Assembly: GCA_023389455.1 (NCBI GenBank) | Contig: JAEWEJ010000008.1 | Coordinates: 1 to 10,580, forward strand | Origin: Actinomycetes bacterium | Lineage (GTDB): Bacteria; Actinomycetota; Actinomycetes; Actinomycetales; Cellulomonadaceae | Direction: 5' to 3' | Length of the DNA stretch: 10,580 bases | Program-made: the position numbers and the translations under genes | Shown: positions 7,770 through 10,580 of the stretch, piece by piece | How the letters are laid out: every line of letters starts with the position of its first letter | Numbering within the stretch: position 1 is the stretch's first letter | Notes under the pieces: model-generated | The model's input: the letters and a program-made list of their open reading frames with translations, nothing else | What the model was told of the DNA's origin: nothing | Databases searched by the model: none

Positions 7770-8563
7770 TAAAGTTCGTCCACCATTTCTGCTGCACGCT
7801 TTTGGAATAGTCGCATTCCCAGAAAACACAGCAACAAACCTATTATTGTCGCAGGTAATATGCCATACCAATCAGGCCACTCACCTTTAACCAATACAGT
7901 TTGGCAAGCCATCACAATACCAGCCATAGGATTATATGACACGTATCCTTGTAAGTTATCTGGTAAAATCGTCGGAGAGTAAACAATAGGCGTTAGCCAG
8001 AACCAAAATAGCAAAAATATTCCAAAAAACTGACCTATATCACTGAAGAATACGTTTAGCACACCAATCGTCATTCCCAAGCCGATGGCAAAGATAATTA
8101 ACACAAAGATGACTGGGATAATTGATAATATCACCATCCCTGGGAAGTACCCGCTAACCAAAAGGAAAATACAGAAAATAGCTGCTACAATTAAAAAGTT
8201 AAGAACTGCACTACCAACAATTATTGCTGGAATACAGATTCGTGGGAAATTTATTTTTTTCAGTAGGTTCCCGTTATCAACAAACATGACCTGAGAACGA
8301 GAAATTATTTCAGCGAATAAACCCCAACTTAATATTCCCGCACATAGATAAATACTATAAGCGAATGAGTGGTCAACACCAGGTAGTTTTGCTCGCATGA
8401 CCTGTGAGAAGATGACTGTATAAATCACAATCATTGCTAATGGATTAAGAACATTCCATACAGCCCCTAACAACGAGTTTCTATATTTAGTTTGAAACTC
8501 TCGCTTAATACTACCTAAAATAAAACTGCGATAACGCCACAGTCCCTTAATCATATTAAACAT
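7769..8563 (-). CDS. wzm: O-antigen ABC exporter permease subunit
   Basis: A 264-residue ABC-2-type inner-membrane permease that forms the O-polysaccharide export channel with Wzt. The N-terminus carries the cytoplasmic amphipathic stretch SIKREFQTKYRNSLLGAVWN, characteristic of this family. Several hydrophobic segments follow, at about 35-57, 68-88, 110-135, 140-170, 177-197 and 231-250, consistent with six membrane spans. FWLTPIVYSP near 190-200 is also typical. Length agrees with family members of about 260 residues. An AGGA lies 11 bases before the ATG at 8563; an alternative ATG three codons in has no better ribosome site. The start overlaps the stop of an upstream manB relic (TAATG). 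A second, broken wzm N-terminus lies at about 8857-9042. Confidence 0.96.
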   Translation of the reverse strand: MFNMIKGLWRYRSFILGSIKREFQTKYRNSLLGAVWNVLNPLAMIVIYTVIFSQVMRAKLPGVDHSFAYSIYLCAGILSWGLFAEIISRSQVMFVDNGNLLKKINFPRICIPAIIVGSAVLNFLIVAAIFCIFLLVSGYFPGMVILSIIPVIFVLIIFAIGLGMTIGVLNVFFSDIGQFFGIFLLFWFWLTPIVYSPTILPDNLQGYVSYNPMAGIVMACQTVLVKGEWPDWYGILPATIIGLLLCFLGMRLFQKRAAEMVDEL

Positions 8564-8855
8564 TATTTATGGATTCCTATAATGATATTTTCTATCTCTT
8601 TCAATTGTTTATCGACAATATCTTTCTCATTCCTAGCTCAATATTCAGCCTTAACAGCGCTTCAGTGTTAGAACAATCGTTGTTAATGCGCCATTTAATA
8701 AAAAACCGCATAGAGATGCCGTTTGCTCTATCATCGATAATAGCCGTTTTACATTCTATGTGTTAAATTTCAACGATTACTTTCTCAACATTCGCAACCT
8801 GATAATTTACTTCACTACTACATGAGAATTCGCTCATGCGTTTGATGACCAGCGC
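8563..8855 (-). pseudogene. manB: Relic of the C-terminal end of a second manB (phosphomannomutase)
   Basis: The minus-strand translation from about 8855 reads ALVIKRMSEFSCSSEVNYQ, aligning with EMIGERMQAFPCSGEINFK of the intact manB next door. After a TAA at 8765-8763 the same frame continues with ANGISMRFFIKWRINN and SNTEALLRLNIE, matching the phosphate-binding SNTEPLLRLNVE of the intact copy. A frameshift near 8641 then leads to ARNEKDIVDKQLKEIENI, ending in TAA at 8565-8563, which overlaps the wzm start. About 97 C-terminal residues of phosphomannomutase are represented; the catalytic Ser and metal-binding parts are absent. GISM followed by W-R resembles CpsG-type ManB as much as the intact copy does, so this is a divergent copy and not a recent duplicate. 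It is non-functional, but may still couple translation into wzm. Confidence 0.85.
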
Positions 8856-8856
8856 C

Positions 8857-9042
8857 ATCAACTTCAGGGAATCTTGCGTGCGCTATTTGTAAAATATGAA
8901 TGTGTATAAAACATATCAACGATAATGAAATTATTATATTCCATACAGCAGCCAAAAAACAGTTTTGATATTTTTTAGATTCCCTTTCAATATTACCTGA
9001 AATAATTACGCGATAATATATTTTTGCTTTGTCAAATTCATC
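8857..9042 (-). pseudogene. wzm: Relic of the N-terminal part of a second wzm
   Basis: The minus-strand translation reads YYRVIISGNIERESKKYQN, then CFLAAVWNIII and, further on, QIAHARFPEVD. It aligns along its length with residues from about 11 of the intact wzm (RYRSFILGSIKREFQTKYRN, SLLGAVWNVLN, QVMRAKLPGVD), with about 22 identities over some 53 positions and a single one-residue gap. The frame has no stop across the aligned part. It has no start codon: it is in the same frame as manB and opens immediately after the manB TAA at 9054-9052. It breaks off at about 8857, where manB relic sequence begins in another frame. Only the first fifth of the permease is present, so it cannot function. 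The divergence shows that it came from a different wzm lineage or is old. Confidence 0.82.
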
Positions 9043-9051
9043 ACGAACAGT

Positions 9052-10428
9052 TTATTTACCTTCGATAATTTTCGTGATTTCGTCTACAACTGTTGTTAAC
9101 TGTGCAGGATTGCCAGCCGACTCAACATTAAGCCTTAATAAGGGCTCTGTGTTAGAAGTCCTTACATTTAATCTCCAACTACCTGTATCAATGCTTAACC
9201 CATCAGTCCTGTCAACAATACCTGCCAGACCTTCATATTTACGTAAAATATCAGTAATGATACTATGCGTATTCTGAACCTTGAAGTTAATCTCCCCGCT
9301 ACACGGGAACGCCTGCATCCTTTCGCCAATCATTTCTGACAGCGTTTTTCCCTTCACCGCCAACAGCTCAGCGACCAATAACCACGGAATCATTCCACTG
9401 TCACAGTAGGCAAAGTCACGGAAATAGTGATGCGCGCTCATCTCACCACCATAGACTGCATCTTCCTGACGCATGCGTTCTTTAATGAAAGCGTGTCCGG
9501 TTTTCGACATGACTGGTATGCCGCCCGCTTTGGTCACGACATCGATGGTATTCCATGTCAGGCGGGGATCATGAATGATTTTTGCACCCGGTTCTTTTTG
9601 CAGAAAGGCTTCTGCCAGCAGGCCGACAATGTAATAGCCTTCGATGAACTGCGCATGCTCATCGAACAGGAAGCAACGGTCAAAATCGCCGTCAAAGGCG
9701 ATCCCCATATCTGCCTGACTCGCTTTCACTGCTTCTGAGGTATCTTTACGGCATTCCGGCAACAGGGGATTAGGAATACCGTTCGGGAAATGACTGTCAG
9801 CCTGATGATGTACTTTTATAAACTCGACCGGCGCGCCTCCCTGCTGGAAACGCTTTTCAATTTCATCGATCACATGGCCTGCTGCGCCATTGCCTGAGTT
9901 GATGACCAGTTTCATCGGCTGCGTGAAATTTCGTAGATTGATATACCCCATCAGATGATCGATATACGCTTCCATCACAGAAATTTGCTGATAGCTGCCA
10001 CGTTTAGCTGCTTCAACGGCCGCAAAATTATTCTCTTCTGCTAAACGCTGTACGTCACGCAGACCGGTATCGCCGCTAATAGGTTTTGCGTTTTCTTTTA
10101 CCAGTTTCATGCCGTTATAGTTCATCGGGTTATGGCTGGCGGTGACTTCGATGCCGCCATCAATACCGAGATGAAAGGTAGCAAAATAAATTTCTTCGGT
10201 ACCGCTTAAACCAATATCCAGCACATCAGTACCCGCATCCCGTAGCCCATTTGCAAGGGCCATTTTCAGCGATTCGCTTGTTAGACGAACATCTCCGCCC
10301 ACTACGATTGTTTTAGGTTTTAAAAATTCGCCATAAGCTCGCCCAATACGGTAAGCAATATCTTCATTGAGTTCAGAGCCTAATTCACCGCGAATATCAT
10401 ATGCTTTAAAGCAAGTTAATGATGACAT
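9052..10428 (-). CDS. manB: Phosphomannomutase
   Basis: Interconverts mannose-6-phosphate and mannose-1-phosphate in the cytoplasm, supplying ManC for GDP-mannose synthesis. The protein has 458 residues, against 456 for E. coli CpsG. It starts MSSLTCFKAYDIRGELG; the catalytic phosphoserine is in TASHNP (Ser98), the metal loop is DGDFDR at 246-251, the sugar-binding loop GEMSAHH at 328-334, and the phosphate-binding SNTEPLLRLNVE at 425-436. All key residues are intact. The ATG at 10428 has AAGGA nine bases upstream and lies 18 bases after the manC stop, so the two are co-transcribed. Downstream, 488 bases of relic sequence separate it from wzm. It is the O-antigen-locus copy; a colanic-acid copy would lie elsewhere in the genome. 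Confidence 0.97.
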   Translation of the reverse strand: MSSLTCFKAYDIRGELGSELNEDIAYRIGRAYGEFLKPKTIVVGGDVRLTSESLKMALANGLRDAGTDVLDIGLSGTEEIYFATFHLGIDGGIEVTASHNPMNYNGMKLVKENAKPISGDTGLRDVQRLAEENNFAAVEAAKRGSYQQISVMEAYIDHLMGYINLRNFTQPMKLVINSGNGAAGHVIDEIEKRFQQGGAPVEFIKVHHQADSHFPNGIPNPLLPECRKDTSEAVKASQADMGIAFDGDFDRCFLFDEHAQFIEGYYIVGLLAEAFLQKEPGAKIIHDPRLTWNTIDVVTKAGGIPVMSKTGHAFIKERMRQEDAVYGGEMSAHHYFRDFAYCDSGMIPWLLVAELLAVKGKTLSEMIGERMQAFPCSGEINFKVQNTHSIITDILRKYEGLAGIVDRTDGLSIDTGSWRLNVRTSNTEPLLRLNVESAGNPAQLTTVVDEITKIIEGK

Positions 10429-10446
10429 ATCAATAAATCCTTAAAA

Positions 10447-10580
10447 TTAGCAACGACCGTACTGGTCGATAATACGAATAATATCGTCATCACCTAAATA
10501 AGAGCCTGACTGAATTTCTAATAATTCGAGTGGGATTTTTCCAGGATTTTCCAGGCGATGGTGCGACCCAATAGGAATAA
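10447..10580 (-). CDS. manC: Mannose-1-phosphate guanylyltransferase, C-terminal 43 residues (runs off the right edge)
   Basis: The visible part reads IPIGSHHRLENPGKIPLELL followed by EIQSGSYLGDDDIIRIIDQY and GRC, then TAA at 10449-10447. HRLENPGKIPLE and EIQSGSYLGDDDI belong to the type II phosphomannose isomerase cupin domain at the end of bifunctional ManC/CpsB-type enzymes, which make GDP-mannose from mannose-1-phosphate and GTP. The nucleotidyltransferase domain, about 430 residues upstream, lies outside the window. It is followed after 18 bases by manB, the usual manC-manB pair. No damage is seen in this part. Confidence 0.95.
   Translation of the reverse strand, partial: IPIGSHHRLENPGKIPLELLEIQSGSYLGDDDIIRIIDQYGRC

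Noticed and set aside
7770..7871. Longer Wzt with 34 extra N-terminal residues from a start at 7871
   Set aside because: The extension lies inside wzm, has no family resemblance, and the ATG at 7769 begins with a normal Wzt N-terminus and overlaps the wzm stop in the usual way.
8569..8766. Plus-strand 65-codon open frame in the manB-wzm gap
   Set aside because: The opposite strand encodes a clear phosphomannomutase relic, and the plus-strand frame shows no known motif or ribosome site.
10429..10446. Promoter or JUMPstart-like element upstream of manB
   Set aside because: Only 18 bases separate manC and manB, and they hold the manB ribosome site; the cluster promoter must lie outside the window.
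1..10580. CRISPR array, tRNA or rRNA genes
   Set aside because: No regularly spaced direct repeats and no tRNA- or rRNA-like sequence were seen on reading either strand.

Overview
All genes lie on the minus strand, so transcription runs from right (10580) to left (1). The window is the central part of an O-antigen (LPS O-polysaccharide) locus of the ABC-transporter type, most likely from a member of the Enterobacteriaceae close to Escherichia. The evidence is the ManB, ManC and Gmd sequences typical of that group, the adjacent wzm-wzt export pair, and a decayed IS3-family element of an enterobacterial type. Species and serotype cannot be fixed from the sequence alone.

Layout in transcription order: the C-terminal end of manC (10580-10447); intact manB (10428-9052); a 488-base stretch with no intact gene that consists of two abutting gene relics, a wzm N-terminal fragment (about 9042-8857) followed by a manB C-terminal fragment (about 8855-8563); then intact wzm (8563-7769), wzt (7769-6546), an FkbM methyltransferase with a long coiled-coil tail (6549-5080), and a three-domain glycosyltransferase of 1033 residues (5083-1982). 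A dead IS3-family insertion sequence (about 1846-744) follows, and finally the first 225 codons of gmd (676 to the window edge).

How it fits together: ManC and ManB make GDP-D-mannose, and Gmd converts it to GDP-4-keto-6-deoxy-D-mannose. The next enzyme, which would decide between D-rhamnose, L-fucose, perosamine and others, lies beyond the left edge. The multi-domain glycosyltransferase would build the glycan on its lipid carrier in the cytoplasm. The methyltransferase may cap the non-reducing end. Wzt has the extra C-terminal domain that in the E. coli O8/O9a systems recognises the capped end, and Wzm-Wzt exports the chain. wzm, wzt, the methyltransferase and the glycosyltransferase overlap stop-to-start (TAATG, ATGA, GTGA), so they form one translationally coupled unit.

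The most notable observations are the paired relics between manB and wzm, which look like the scar of recombination between two manB-wzm modules, and the FkbM/coiled-coil protein, which has the layout expected of an alternative to the WbdD chain terminator and length regulator. The six-protein pathway is otherwise a recognisable variant of a known class, not a wholly new system.
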